Positions 46,878 through 54,765 of a DNA stretch of 64,000 nt are shown in pieces. Positions within the stretch are counted from its first letter, which is position 1. Every line of letters starts with the position of its first letter. Under the pieces are notes generated by a model. The model did not search any database. It was not told the DNA's origin and saw nothing but the letters and a program-made list of their open reading frames with translations. The DNA is from Streptomyces sp. NBC_00287. Its GTDB lineage: Bacteria; Actinomycetota; Actinomycetes; Streptomycetales; Streptomycetaceae. A program made the position numbers and the translations under genes. The DNA is taken from contig NZ_CP108053.1 in the NCBI RefSeq assembly GCF_036173105.1, forward strand, positions 1,922,001 through 1,986,000, read 5' to 3'.

Positions 46878-47666
46878 TTACGCGAATTCGGGGGCCGAGG
46901 TCGCCGGGCCGCCCAGCGCGTCGCGCCGTTCCGGCATCTTCAGGGACACCATGCGCCGCCAGCCCGCGGCCCGCTCCCAGGCGTACACGCCGTGGATGCC
47001 GGCTGCGAGCACCGCCGACTTGGCGCGCGGCCAGCCGAGGATGCGGCCCATGTGGGCCATGACGGCAAGGCTGACGTCCCGGTAGATCCGGATCTCCGCC
47101 AGCGCGCACTCCCTGAGGGCCTGCTGGATCGCGCGGCCGTGACCGGCGTATGCGAAGCGCAGCAGCTCCTCGTGGCAGTAGGCGAGGTGGTTGTCCTCGT
47201 CGTTGGAGATCATCTTCACCGCGCGGCCGAGGTCGGGATGGTCGCCGAAGTGCTTGCGCAGCAGCTCCATCTCCTCCGAGGCGCGCTGCTCGGTGACCCT
47301 GCTGTGGGCGAGGTAGGTGACGATGTCCTGCACGGTGAGCCGCTCCTCGCCCTTGAGCTTCTCGTGGGCCAGGCCGATGCCGTGTCGCTCCAGGAGCATC
47401 GTGTAGTCGGTCTCGTGCGGGACGGGGACGGGTTCCAGGCCGCGCTTCTTCAGCAGGGCGTTGAAGATCCGCCCGTGCTTGTCCTCGTCGGCACCATGGC
47501 GGGTGATCTTGGGGGCCAGTTCGCGCTCGCCGTCCGGAACGAGCGCGGCGATGCGGGCGTTCTCCCAGCCGCCCTGGGACTCCCCGCTCGCGGCGATGGA
47601 GCAGAACAGGGCGAAGGACTCGTCGTTGTCGAGGATCTCCTGGAACAGACTCTTGGCCGAAAGCAT
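46878..47666 (-). CDS. Ferritin-like diiron protein
   Basis: A 262-residue all-helical protein with two ExxH motifs typical of ferritin-like diiron sites: ADEDKHGRIF and NDEDNHLAYCHEELL. Additional helical Glu residues (VTEQRASEEMELL) could complete the site. It is larger than a ferritin; the family is widespread in Streptomyces as an uncharacterised ferritin-like protein, so oxidase or iron-handling roles are possible. The start is the ATG at 47664-47666 with AGAGGTG upstream; the open frame to 47867 is not conserved sequence. It converges with corA, the stops touching at 46877/46878. Confidence 0.82.
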   Translation of the reverse strand: MLSAKSLFQEILDNDESFALFCSIAASGESQGGWENARIAALVPDGERELAPKITRHGADEDKHGRIFNALLKKRGLEPVPVPHETDYTMLLERHGIGLAHEKLKGEERLTVQDIVTYLAHSRVTEQRASEEMELLRKHFGDHPDLGRAVKMISNDEDNHLAYCHEELLRFAYAGHGRAIQQALRECALAEIRIYRDVSLAVMAHMGRILGWPRAKSAVLAAGIHGVYAWERAAGWRRMVSLKMPERRDALGGPATSAPEFA

Positions 47667-47830
47667 CGTGAGCACCTCTCTGCATGCCTCCGCGGGACTC
47701 CGCAAAGAACGAGTCAAATGCGGCGCGAGGGGTGCTGCAACAGATGTGTCGGACAACTCCGCCAAAAGGAGGACCACACGCGTCACTACGGGGGCGTAAC
47801 CACGCGGCCCCGGGCGCGTTGTTCTGCGTG

Positions 47831-47881
47831 ACGGCCGTGGCGGGGAAGACCCCCGAGCCCCCACCACGGCCGCAGAAACTT
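47831..47881 (-). terminator. Hairpin after the LLM oxidoreductase gene
   Basis: CGGCCGTGG (47831-47839) pairs with CCACGGCCG (47873-47881) around a long loop; TTCTGC/GCAGAA just outside can extend the stem with a bulge. Confidence 0.45.
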
Positions 47882-47903
47882 CCCGCCGCTGTGACGACAG
47901 GGC

Positions 47904-48953
47904 CTAGGCCAGTCCGGCGCGCTCCAGGGCCTCGGTGCCGGCGCGCAGCGAGGCGAGGCGCTCGTCCAGGGTGAAGCCCGCGGGAGCGAGGGTGAGGGTC
48001 GTGACACCGGCCGCCGCGTAGGCCTTCATCCGGTCCGCGATCCGGTCGACCGAACCCAGCAGGGTGGTCTTGTCGATCAGGTCGTGCGGTACGGCGGCCG
48101 CGGCGCCCTGCTTGTCGCCGGACAGGTACTTGTCCTGGATCTCGGCGGCTTCCTTCTCGTACCCCATGCGCTGGGCGAGCTGGTTGTAGAAGTTCTGCTT
48201 GCGGCTGCCCATGCCGCCGACGTACAGAGCGGTGTAGGGGCGGAAGGTGTCGGCGAGCGCGGCGATGTTGTCGCCGAGGGCGAGCGGGAGGGTCGGGCAG
48301 ACGTCGAAGCCGTCGAGCGTCTTGCCGGCCTTCTCACGGCCCGCGCGCAGGTACTTGATCGCGGTGTCCTCCAGATTCTCGGCGGAGGGGAAGATCAGCA
48401 GCGCGCCGTCGGCGATCTCACCGGTCTGCTCGAGGTTCTTCGGGCCGATGGCGGCGACGTACAGCGGGATGTGCTCGCGGGTGGGGTGCACGGTGAGCTT
48501 GATGGGCTTGCCCGGGCCGCCGGGCAGCGGCAGCGTCCAGTGCTCGCCCTCGTGGCTCAGCCGCTCGCGGCTCATGGCCTTGCGGACGATCTCCACGTAC
48601 TCGCGGGTGCGGGAGAGCGGCTTGTCGAACTTGACGCCGTACCAGCCCTCGGAGACCTGCGGTCCGGAGACGCCGAGGCCGAGGCGGAAGCGGCCGCCGG
48701 AGAGCGAGTCGAGGGTGGCGGCAGTCATGGCGGTCATCGCCGGCTGCCGGGCCGGGATCTGGAAGATGGCCGAACCGACGTCGATGCGCTCGGTCTTGGC
48801 GGCGACCCAGCTGAGCACGGTGGCGGCGTCGGAGCCGTAGGCCTCGGCGGCCCAGCAGACGGCGTAGCCGAGGCGGTCGGCCTCCTGGGCGACGGCGAGG
48901 TTGTCCCCGTCCATTCCGGCACCCCAGTAGCCGAGGTTGATCCCGAGCTGCAT
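47904..48953 (-). CDS. LLM-class F420-dependent oxidoreductase
   Basis: A 349-residue luciferase-like monooxygenase-family enzyme that probably uses F420 rather than FMN. It has MQLGINLGYWGAGMDGDNLAVAQEADRLGYAVCWAAEAYGSDA at the N-terminus, GSAIFQIPARQPAMTAMTAATLD, RFRLGLGVSGPQVSEGWYGVKFD and a C-terminal segment with LLGSVDRIADRMKAYAAAGVTTLTL. Substrate unknown. ATG at 48951-48953. It is divergent from the aldo/keto reductase gene with 169 bp between. Confidence 0.9.
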   Translation of the reverse strand: MQLGINLGYWGAGMDGDNLAVAQEADRLGYAVCWAAEAYGSDAATVLSWVAAKTERIDVGSAIFQIPARQPAMTAMTAATLDSLSGGRFRLGLGVSGPQVSEGWYGVKFDKPLSRTREYVEIVRKAMSRERLSHEGEHWTLPLPGGPGKPIKLTVHPTREHIPLYVAAIGPKNLEQTGEIADGALLIFPSAENLEDTAIKYLRAGREKAGKTLDGFDVCPTLPLALGDNIAALADTFRPYTALYVGGMGSRKQNFYNQLAQRMGYEKEAAEIQDKYLSGDKQGAAAAVPHDLIDKTTLLGSVDRIADRMKAYAAAGVTTLTLAPAGFTLDERLASLRAGTEALERAGLA

Positions 48954-49122
48954 GGCCGATTCCCCTTACTGATCAGTAACGTCCTTGTTGCCGAGACCTT
49001 AGCGCGGTGAAGGGCGTGGCGGGGAGGGTGGCGGGGTACGGCACACCCTCATGTCGTTGATGGGAAAACTGGTTATCCACAGGCCCCCACGCGACAGGTT
49101 ATGGCCAGTAATCTCGGCGTCC

Positions 49123-50106
49123 ATGGAGCAGAGGCATCTCGGCCGGACCGGCCTTCGTGTGTCCCGTATCGGACTCGGCACCCTCACCTGGGGCAGGGAC
49201 ACCGACGACCACGACGCCGCGGACCTCTTGAAGACGTTCTGGGAGGCCGGCGGCACGCTCGTCGACACGGCGGACGTGTACGGGGACGGAGAGGCCGAGT
49301 ATCTGCTCGGACAGCTCATAGAAGGGCTGGTGCCGCGCCGGGACCTGGTCATCTCGACCAAGGCGGGCAGCGTGCCGGACCCGGACCGCCGGTTCGACGG
49401 CTCCCGCGGGCATCTGCTCTCGGCCCTGGACGCCTCGCTCGCCCGGCTCGGCACGGACTACGTCGACCTGTGGCACATCCACGCCTTCGATCCGGAGACC
49501 CCGCTGGAGGAGACCCTCCAGGCCCTGGACATCGCGGTCAGCAGCGGCCGTGCGCGGTACGCAGGCGTCTCCAACTTCTGCGGCTGGCAGCTCGCGAAGG
49601 CGGCGACCTGGCAGCTGGCGGCGCCGGGCACCCGGACCCGCCTTGCCAGTACGCAGATGGAGTACTCGCTGCTGCAGCGGGGCGTGGAGCGCGAGGTGCT
49701 GCCCGCCGCGCTGGACCTCGGCATCGGGCTGCTGCCCTCCTCGCCGCTCGGCCGCGGGGTGCTCACCGCCAAGTACCGGGACGCCACACCGCCCGACTCC
49801 CGGGGCGCCTCGGAGCACTTGGCGCCGTTCGTCGCGCCGTACCTCGACGACACGGCGAGCCGGATCGTGGACGCCGTGCAGACCGCGGCGGACGGGCTCG
49901 CGGTGACCCCGCTCCAGGTGGCGCTCGCCTGGGTCCGGGACCGGCCGGGCGTCGCCGCGCCCATCGTCGGCGCGCGCAACGCGCAGCAGCTCACGGCGGC
50001 ATTGTCAGTGGAGGCCCTTAGTCTTCCTGACGAGATCTGCAGGGCGCTCGACGATGTGTCGGCGCCCGTGCACCGCTATCCCGATCACGACTGGAGCACG
50101 CTGTGA
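49123..50106 (+). CDS. Aldo/keto reductase
   Basis: A 327-residue NADPH-dependent reductase of the AKR superfamily. Catalytic Tyr is in DTADVYGDGEAEYLLGQ, Lys in VISTKAG, His in VDLWHIHAFDP, with the cofactor-binding GLLPSSPLGRGVLTAKY and PIVGARNAQQL. The start is the ATG at 49123-49125 (MEQRHLGRTGLRVSRIGLG). No Shine-Dalgarno is seen, so the mRNA may be leaderless. It overlaps the next gene by 4 bp (GTGA), implying coupled translation. Confidence 0.92.
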   Translation: MEQRHLGRTGLRVSRIGLGTLTWGRDTDDHDAADLLKTFWEAGGTLVDTADVYGDGEAEYLLGQLIEGLVPRRDLVISTKAGSVPDPDRRFDGSRGHLLSALDASLARLGTDYVDLWHIHAFDPETPLEETLQALDIAVSSGRARYAGVSNFCGWQLAKAATWQLAAPGTRTRLASTQMEYSLLQRGVEREVLPAALDLGIGLLPSSPLGRGVLTAKYRDATPPDSRGASEHLAPFVAPYLDDTASRIVDAVQTAADGLAVTPLQVALAWVRDRPGVAAPIVGARNAQQLTAALSVEALSLPDEICRALDDVSAPVHRYPDHDWSTL

Positions 50107-52310
50107 GCACGGAGCCCGAGACCACGGGGGACGCCGAACCGGGGACGCCGGGCGCGAAGGCGGCACAGGAGGACTCCGGGACCGACGAGGCCCAGGCCGC
50201 CCGGGCCGCCGCGCCGACCGAGAGGGCCGAGGGCGGCACAGGACCCGAGGACAGCGCAGGACCCGAGGACAGCGCAGGTACCGAAGGCGGCGCGGACGCG
50301 GCCAAGTTGTCCGAGGCCGAGGCCGAGTTGGCGGCGCAGCGGCTCGAGCGGGAGCGGATCGCGCGGCGCAAGGCCGAGAAGGCGGGGCCCATCGAGGCCG
50401 GGACCAAGCTCAGCGGGACGGCCGCGGATCTGTTGGCCGCCGTACGGGCCGTGGAGAGCGGTGCCAAGCCCCCGGCCACCGTGTTCGCCGAGCCCGAGCC
50501 CAGGCGGCCCGCCCCGGAGCCGGTGCGGCGGGCGCAGCCCGTGGCGGTCGAGACGCCGGTGGTGGCCGCGCCCGAGGCCGTGGAGGGCGTACGGCTGGTG
50601 CTCGCCGAGGCAGGCGCCCCGGCCACGCTCGCGGCGCAGGTCGCCGCCGTGCTCGGTGAGGGCGCTGACGACCAGTTGCGGGCGGATCCCTGGCAGTTGC
50701 TGCGGGTCGGCGGGGTGCGGCCCGAGCAGGCCGACGGGTTCGCGCGGGCGCTGCTGGGCGCCGAGTGCGGTCCGGACGACGAGCGGCGGGGGCGGGCGCT
50801 GACCGTCTGGCTGCTGGAGCAGGCGGCCCTTGCGGGGCATACGGCCCTGGAGCTGCCGACGCTCACCGCCGCGCTGGCCCGGCAGGGGGTGCCGGATCCC
50901 GATGCGGCCGTGCAGAGCAGCCTCGCGGAGGGCGATGCGCTGGCCTTCCAGGACGCCCTGGACGAGGAGCCGGTTGGTGTGGAGGAGGGCGAGGAGAGCG
51001 AGCGGCCCGTTCGCGTCCTCGTCGGGCTTGAGCGGTACGCCCTGGCCGAGGAGAGCCTCGCCGACGGTCTGGGCCGGTTGGTCAACTCCGTGCCCAAGCA
51101 GGACGGTTCGGCGCAGGCCTGGGACGAGGCCGCCGCCGCGGCCGGTGGCTCCGCGGGCGAGCTGATCCGGGCGGTCGCCGGGCATGCGCTGGTGCTGCAC
51201 ACCGGCGGTACGGCCTCGCTTGCCGAGCCCGCGGCACTGCTGCGCGCGGCGCGGGGCATGGGACTGCGCGCCTGGGCTGCCGCCCACAGTCCATTGGGCC
51301 AGGAACGGTTCACGGCACTGCTGGCGGAGGGGGCAGGCGACGCAGCGGCGTCCGGCGTCGTGACCGTTGCCGGGCTGCTGGCCGGGGGTGAAGGGCCCGG
51401 GCGGGACAGTGACGGGGCGTTGGATCTCGATCTGCTGGTCGTGCTGGACGCGCCTCAGCTGGACGTCGAGGTGGCCGCGCTGGTCGCCGAGTCGCTGCCG
51501 GACGGGGCTCGGCTGGTGCTGGCCGGTGATCCGGGGGTGCTGTGGTCCGTGGGGCCCGGGCGGGTGTTCGCGGATCTGCTGGGCGCTCGGGTCTGTCCGC
51601 AGGTCGCCTCCCGGCAGCCGGACCCCGGCCCGCTCGGCGAGCTGGTCTCGGGCATCGGCGTCGGCGAGTTGAACCAGGTCGAGGCGCCCGGCAAGGAGGT
51701 CGTGATCGTGCCGGTGCGGGACGCCGGCGAGGCCGTGCACCGGACCGTGCAGCTCGTCGCCGACTCGGTGCCGCGCGCGATCGGCGTCCCGCCCGAGGAC
51801 ACCCAGGTGATCACCCCGGGCCACGGCGGCGCGGCCGGCACCCGCACGCTCAACGCCGCGCTCAAGGAGCGCCTCAACCCCGGCCCCGGCCGCTTCGGTG
51901 GCTTCGACCCCGGTGACCGGATCGCCTACTCCCCCGCCCCCGGACGTACCCTGCCGGGCCGTGTGGTGACGGCCGACGCCGAGGGGCTGCATCTGTCCTG
52001 CGCGGGCGAGGACGTCGTCGTACCGAAGGAGCGGGTGGAGCAGTCCGTGCGGCACGGGTGGGCGCTCACCGCGCATCAGGCGGTGGGCGGCCGGTGGCCC
52101 GCGGTCGTGGTCGTACTGCCCGGGGACGCGGCGGGGGCGCTCAGCCGGCCGTGGGTGTACACGGCGTTCGGCAGGGCGGAACGGCATCTGTCCGTGGTGC
52201 ACGGCGTGGAGCAGGCGCTGCCCCGGGCCGTGGCCGAGGTCCCGGCGAAGCCCCGGACGACCCGACTGCCGGTGCTCCTGGCGCCGCAGATCCCGACGGA
52301 CAGCCAGTAG
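50103..52310 (+). CDS. RecD2-like helicase-derived protein with degenerate motifs
   Basis: A 735-residue protein with a long acidic/Ala-rich disordered N-terminus (about 1-140), a helix-hairpin-helix region (DQLRADPWQLLRVGGVRPEQADGFARALLG), and a RecD-like ATPase fold that has lost key residues. The Walker A position reads ALVLHTGGTASLAEP without GKT, and motif II is VVLDAPQLD where active enzymes have DEA. Later motifs survive: RLVLAGDPGVLWSVGPGRV, the OB/SH3-like GRVVTADAEGLHL, and ALTAHQAVGGRWPAVVVVLP where RecD has an SQG motif. Probably an inactive, DNA-binding relative. It starts at GTG 50103. Confidence 0.78.
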   Translation: MSTEPETTGDAEPGTPGAKAAQEDSGTDEAQAARAAAPTERAEGGTGPEDSAGPEDSAGTEGGADAAKLSEAEAELAAQRLERERIARRKAEKAGPIEAGTKLSGTAADLLAAVRAVESGAKPPATVFAEPEPRRPAPEPVRRAQPVAVETPVVAAPEAVEGVRLVLAEAGAPATLAAQVAAVLGEGADDQLRADPWQLLRVGGVRPEQADGFARALLGAECGPDDERRGRALTVWLLEQAALAGHTALELPTLTAALARQGVPDPDAAVQSSLAEGDALAFQDALDEEPVGVEEGEESERPVRVLVGLERYALAEESLADGLGRLVNSVPKQDGSAQAWDEAAAAAGGSAGELIRAVAGHALVLHTGGTASLAEPAALLRAARGMGLRAWAAAHSPLGQERFTALLAEGAGDAAASGVVTVAGLLAGGEGPGRDSDGALDLDLLVVLDAPQLDVEVAALVAESLPDGARLVLAGDPGVLWSVGPGRVFADLLGARVCPQVASRQPDPGPLGELVSGIGVGELNQVEAPGKEVVIVPVRDAGEAVHRTVQLVADSVPRAIGVPPEDTQVITPGHGGAAGTRTLNAALKERLNPGPGRFGGFDPGDRIAYSPAPGRTLPGRVVTADAEGLHLSCAGEDVVVPKERVEQSVRHGWALTAHQAVGGRWPAVVVVLPGDAAGALSRPWVYTAFGRAERHLSVVHGVEQALPRAVAEVPAKPRTTRLPVLLAPQIPTDSQ

Positions 52311-52322
52311 CGGCGTAGGCAG

Positions 52323-52354
52323 AGGGCGGCGGCCCCGCTCCGGGCCGCCGCCCT
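52323..52354. terminator. Bidirectional terminator
   Basis: AGGGCGGCGGCCC (52323-52335) and GGGCCGCCGCCCT (52342-52354) pair perfectly around a 6-nt loop between convergent genes. Confidence 0.82.
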
Positions 52355-52382
52355 CCATGCCGTACTGCCGTACGGACCCGGC

Positions 52383-53105
52383 TCAGCGGTCCGCGTCGAG
52401 CGGCTCCAGCTCCTCGTCCCCTTCTTCCTCTTCTTCCTCTTCTTCCTCTTCGTCCTCTTCGTCCTCAAGCTCCGCCTCGTCGTCGGTGTCGTCCGCGTCG
52501 AGCTCGTCGTCGAACACCGCGCTGACGTCGAACCGGCAGACCACCCGCTGCGGATCGATCTGCTCGAACGGCGCCTCCAGCCACTCACCGGGATCGGCCG
52601 GCTCGTCGGCGGCGGTCACCCACAGCGTGGAGTCGCCCTCCTCCAGGCCGAACTCCTTGTGCCGGGAAGCGATCTCGTCCGGTTCGAACTCGCCGAACAG
52701 AAGGCCCAGCGCTCCATGGACGGTGCCGGAGGCCTCCCCGTCCGTGCCCTCGTCGTAGTCCGCCGCCTCGATCCGCTGTGCCTGGGCCAGCAGCCGCTGC
52801 GGCTCCACCACGGCGTAGTCGCGGCGGATCAGCACGCTCAGCGCGTTCGGCTCCTCGGGGCCCGTGTACGGAGGCATTTCCTCCGTGCCGGGGATCTCGA
52901 AGGGCGTGACCTCGTCGTAGCGGTCGTAGAGCAGCTCGTCGTACGCCTCTGCGGCCGTGGCCAGCTCGTTGAACGCCTCGTAGACGGCCGGGTCGTCCTC
53001 ACCCGACCTGCGTTCGACCGCGGCGAGATGGCGGTCGAGCGCGGTCTTGACCGCCTCGGCGGCGGCGCGTACCTCGGCAGCGGTGGGCTGCGCAGCATCA
53101 GACAT
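52383..53105 (-). CDS. Conserved protein with a poly-Glu/Asp C-terminal tail
   Basis: A 240-residue protein I do not recognise by function. Residues 1-200 are globular and mostly helical at the N-terminus (EVRAAAEAVKTALDRHLAAVERR). Residues from about 203 form an extreme acidic tail of Asp and Glu (DEEDEEEEEEEEEEGDEELE). The start is the ATG at 53103-53105 (MSDAAQPTAAEVRAAAEAV); the longer frame is unsupported. Acidic tails of this kind bind basic partners such as nucleoid proteins, but that is inference. It converges with the RecD-like gene and is divergent from DUF5703. Confidence 0.75.
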   Translation of the reverse strand: MSDAAQPTAAEVRAAAEAVKTALDRHLAAVERRSGEDDPAVYEAFNELATAAEAYDELLYDRYDEVTPFEIPGTEEMPPYTGPEEPNALSVLIRRDYAVVEPQRLLAQAQRIEAADYDEGTDGEASGTVHGALGLLFGEFEPDEIASRHKEFGLEEGDSTLWVTAADEPADPGEWLEAPFEQIDPQRVVCRFDVSAVFDDELDADDTDDEAELEDEEDEEEEEEEEEEGDEELEPLDADR

Positions 53106-53152
53106 AGTGCAGACGCTATCCGTACCGAGCCCCAGCCCGCACAATAGATGCG

Positions 53153-53341
53153 ATGCCGGAATACGAATTTGTCGACGTGTATGTACCGCGCGGGGTCTCC
53201 CGCAAGGACGCCACACGACTGCTGACGGACCATGCCGAGTACGGACACTGGGAGTTGGACCGCCTGAGCCTGCTGCGCGACGGAAGCCGCAGGGTGCGGC
53301 TGCGCCGGAGGATCATCCGCCAGGTGCGCGCCACGTGGTGA
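53153..53341 (+). CDS. DUF5703-family small protein (62 aa)
   Basis: A short conserved Streptomyces protein: MPEYEFVDVYVPRGVSRKDATRLLTDHAEYGHWELDRL followed by a very basic C-terminal end (RDGSRRVRLRRRIIRQVRATW). The alternating strand and basic strand suggest a small nucleic-acid- or membrane-facing protein; no function is known. The ATG is at 53153-53155, divergent from the acidic-tail protein 47 bp away, which is notable because the two have opposite charge. Confidence 0.78.
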   Translation: MPEYEFVDVYVPRGVSRKDATRLLTDHAEYGHWELDRLSLLRDGSRRVRLRRRIIRQVRATW

Positions 53342-53353
53342 GAGCAGACGGAG

Positions 53354-53392
53354 ACGGAGCGGGCCCCGCCAGGACGGCGGGGCCCGCTCCGT
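53354..53392. terminator. Bidirectional terminator (17-bp stem)
   Basis: ACGGAGCGGGCCCCGCC (53354-53370) and its complement (53376-53392) flank a 5-nt loop between DUF5703 and the chpC-type gene. Confidence 0.85.
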
Positions 53393-53405
53393 TGTGCGCG
53401 GCGCC

Positions 53406-54260
53406 TCAGGCCGAGGCCCGCGCCTTGCGATAGAGCACCGCGCCCGCCAGCAGTGCGCCCGCACCCATGGGGAGGGCGAGGCCCAGCGGCAGCTCACTGC
53501 CGGTGGCGGCGAGCGAGGCGAGGCCCTCGGGCTCGGTGACGGACCGGGCTCCCGGCAGGTCGGCCTGCGAGGTGCCGTCGGGTGTCACCGCACCCGGCTT
53601 GCCCGGGGCTCCGGAGCGGGACGGCCCCTCCGGATTATCGCGATCGCTCGGGTTACTCGGATTGCCCGGATGGTTTCCGGAGTCGCCGGGGTTCTCCGGA
53701 CCTCCGGGATTCCCCGGGTTCTCCGGCCCGCCCGGATTTCCGGGCTGCTCCGGCGAACCCGGAGGGTTCTCGTGCCCACCCCCCGGCGGCTGGTGTCCCC
53801 CGCCCCCACCGGATCCGCCGCCGTTCGCGCAGTCGTTGTCGGTGGTGTAATTGCCGATCCCGACCACGTTCACGCTGTTGCCGCAGACATTGACCGGCGC
53901 ATGCACCGGCACCTCGACATGGTTGCCGGATGCCACGCCGGGCGAATCGGAGGCGTGGCCGCCGGAGTGCGCGCCCCCGGAGCCGCCCGAGTCGCCGTAA
54001 CCCCCGTGCGAGCCGCCCCCCTGATTGACGCAGGTGTTGCCGACCGCCGGGTTGAGCACCCCGACGACATTGACCGTGTTTCCGCAGGCATTGACCGGTG
54101 CGTGCACCGGCGCCTGGACCGTGTTGCCCGACAGCACTCCGGGCGAGTGCGAGGCGGAGCCGCTCGCGCCCGAGTCGGCCTGGGCGGTCCCTCCCGCGGC
54201 GGCGATCACACCGGTCGCCGCCGCCATGGTCATCAGGCCCTTGCGGGTGACCTGTCGCAT
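53406..54260 (-). CDS. chpC: Long chaplin with two chaplin domains and LAATG sortase signal
   Basis: A cell-wall-anchored amyloid-forming chaplin that helps coat aerial hyphae. The 284-residue protein has a signal peptide (TMAAATGVIAAAGGTAQAD) and two chaplin domains: SHSPGVLSGNTVQAPVHAPV...NTCVN (about 36-79) and SDSPGVASGNHVEVPVHAPV...NDCAN (about 105-146). A wall-spanning Pro/Gly/Asn repeat (GNPGGPENPGNPGGPENPG) comes next. The C-terminus has LAATG, a hydrophobic segment and a positive tail for class E sortase. Each domain keeps its Cys pair. The ATG is at 54258-54260. It lies beside chpH, as in S. coelicolor. Confidence 0.92.
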   Translation of the reverse strand: MRQVTRKGLMTMAAATGVIAAAGGTAQADSGASGSASHSPGVLSGNTVQAPVHAPVNACGNTVNVVGVLNPAVGNTCVNQGGGSHGGYGDSGGSGGAHSGGHASDSPGVASGNHVEVPVHAPVNVCGNSVNVVGIGNYTTDNDCANGGGSGGGGGHQPPGGGHENPPGSPEQPGNPGGPENPGNPGGPENPGDSGNHPGNPSNPSDRDNPEGPSRSGAPGKPGAVTPDGTSQADLPGARSVTEPEGLASLAATGSELPLGLALPMGAGALLAGAVLYRKARASA

Positions 54261-54306
54261 TGCTGAATTCCCTGCCTTCCCCCACCTGACCAACGCGAAA
54301 AGACCG

Positions 54307-54345
54307 GTCGGTCCCGGAACGCATGGCAAGCGCTCCGGGACCGAC
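54307..54345 (-). terminator. Intrinsic terminator after chpH
   Basis: GTCGGTCCCGGA (54307-54318) and TCCGGGACCGAC (54334-54345) form a 12-bp stem, followed on the minus strand by CGGTCTTTT, a short U-run. Confidence 0.82.
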
Positions 54346-54375
54346 GGTGTAGAACGAAACCTCAGAAAGGCAACG

Positions 54376-54609
54376 TCACTTGTTGACGCAGGTGTTGCCG
54401 AAGGCGGGGTTCAGCAGCCCGATCACGGAGATCGTGTTGCCGCACACGTTCACCGGGACGTGCACGGGAACCTGAACCACGTTGCCGGACAGGACACCCG
54501 GGGAGTGCACGGCGGCACCCTGGGCACCGGCGTCGGCGACGGCCAGACCCGCACCCGCGAGAACGAGACCGCCAGTGGCAGCCGCAGCGGCGACGACCTT
54601 CTTGATCAT
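54376..54609 (-). CDS. chpH: Short chaplin ChpH
   Basis: A 77-residue secreted surface-active amyloid protein. It has a signal peptide (MIKKVVAAAAATGGLVLAGAGLAVAD) and one chaplin domain: VHSPGVLSGNVVQVPVHVPVNVCGNTISVIGLLNPAFGNTCVNK. The conserved Cys pair, GN motifs and the hydrophobic NVCGNTISVIGLLNP stretch that drives fibril formation are intact. No wall anchor, as in short chaplins. The ATG at 54607-54609 follows an ideal AAGGAGG. A perfect hairpin sits in the leader just above the ribosome site. It has its own terminator before chpC. Confidence 0.95.
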   Translation of the reverse strand: MIKKVVAAAAATGGLVLAGAGLAVADAGAQGAAVHSPGVLSGNVVQVPVHVPVNVCGNTISVIGLLNPAFGNTCVNK

Positions 54610-54627
54610 TATTCCTCCTTGTTGGCA

Positions 54628-54653
54628 ATGCGATCCCAAGTAGCGGATCGCAT
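54628..54653 (-). promoter_or_regulatory. Hairpin in the chpH leader
   Basis: ATGCGATCC (54628-54636) and GGATCGCAT (54645-54653) pair perfectly around an 8-nt loop, 9-10 bp upstream of the AAGGAGG. On mRNA this could stabilise the leader or control ribosome access. Confidence 0.55.
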
Positions 54654-54765
54654 CACCAGTAACGAGGAGGGGCTAATAGAGCTACGACCCTATGAGCGCA
54701 TTCACTCTTCCCATTCACCCCCGTACGCGCGGGCGAATAGTGAAGTCTCGTTTCAGCGGGCGAAA

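Noticed and set aside
52357-52758. Poly-Ser plus-strand frame
   Set aside because: Antisense of the GAG/GAA-rich acidic tail of the minus-strand gene.
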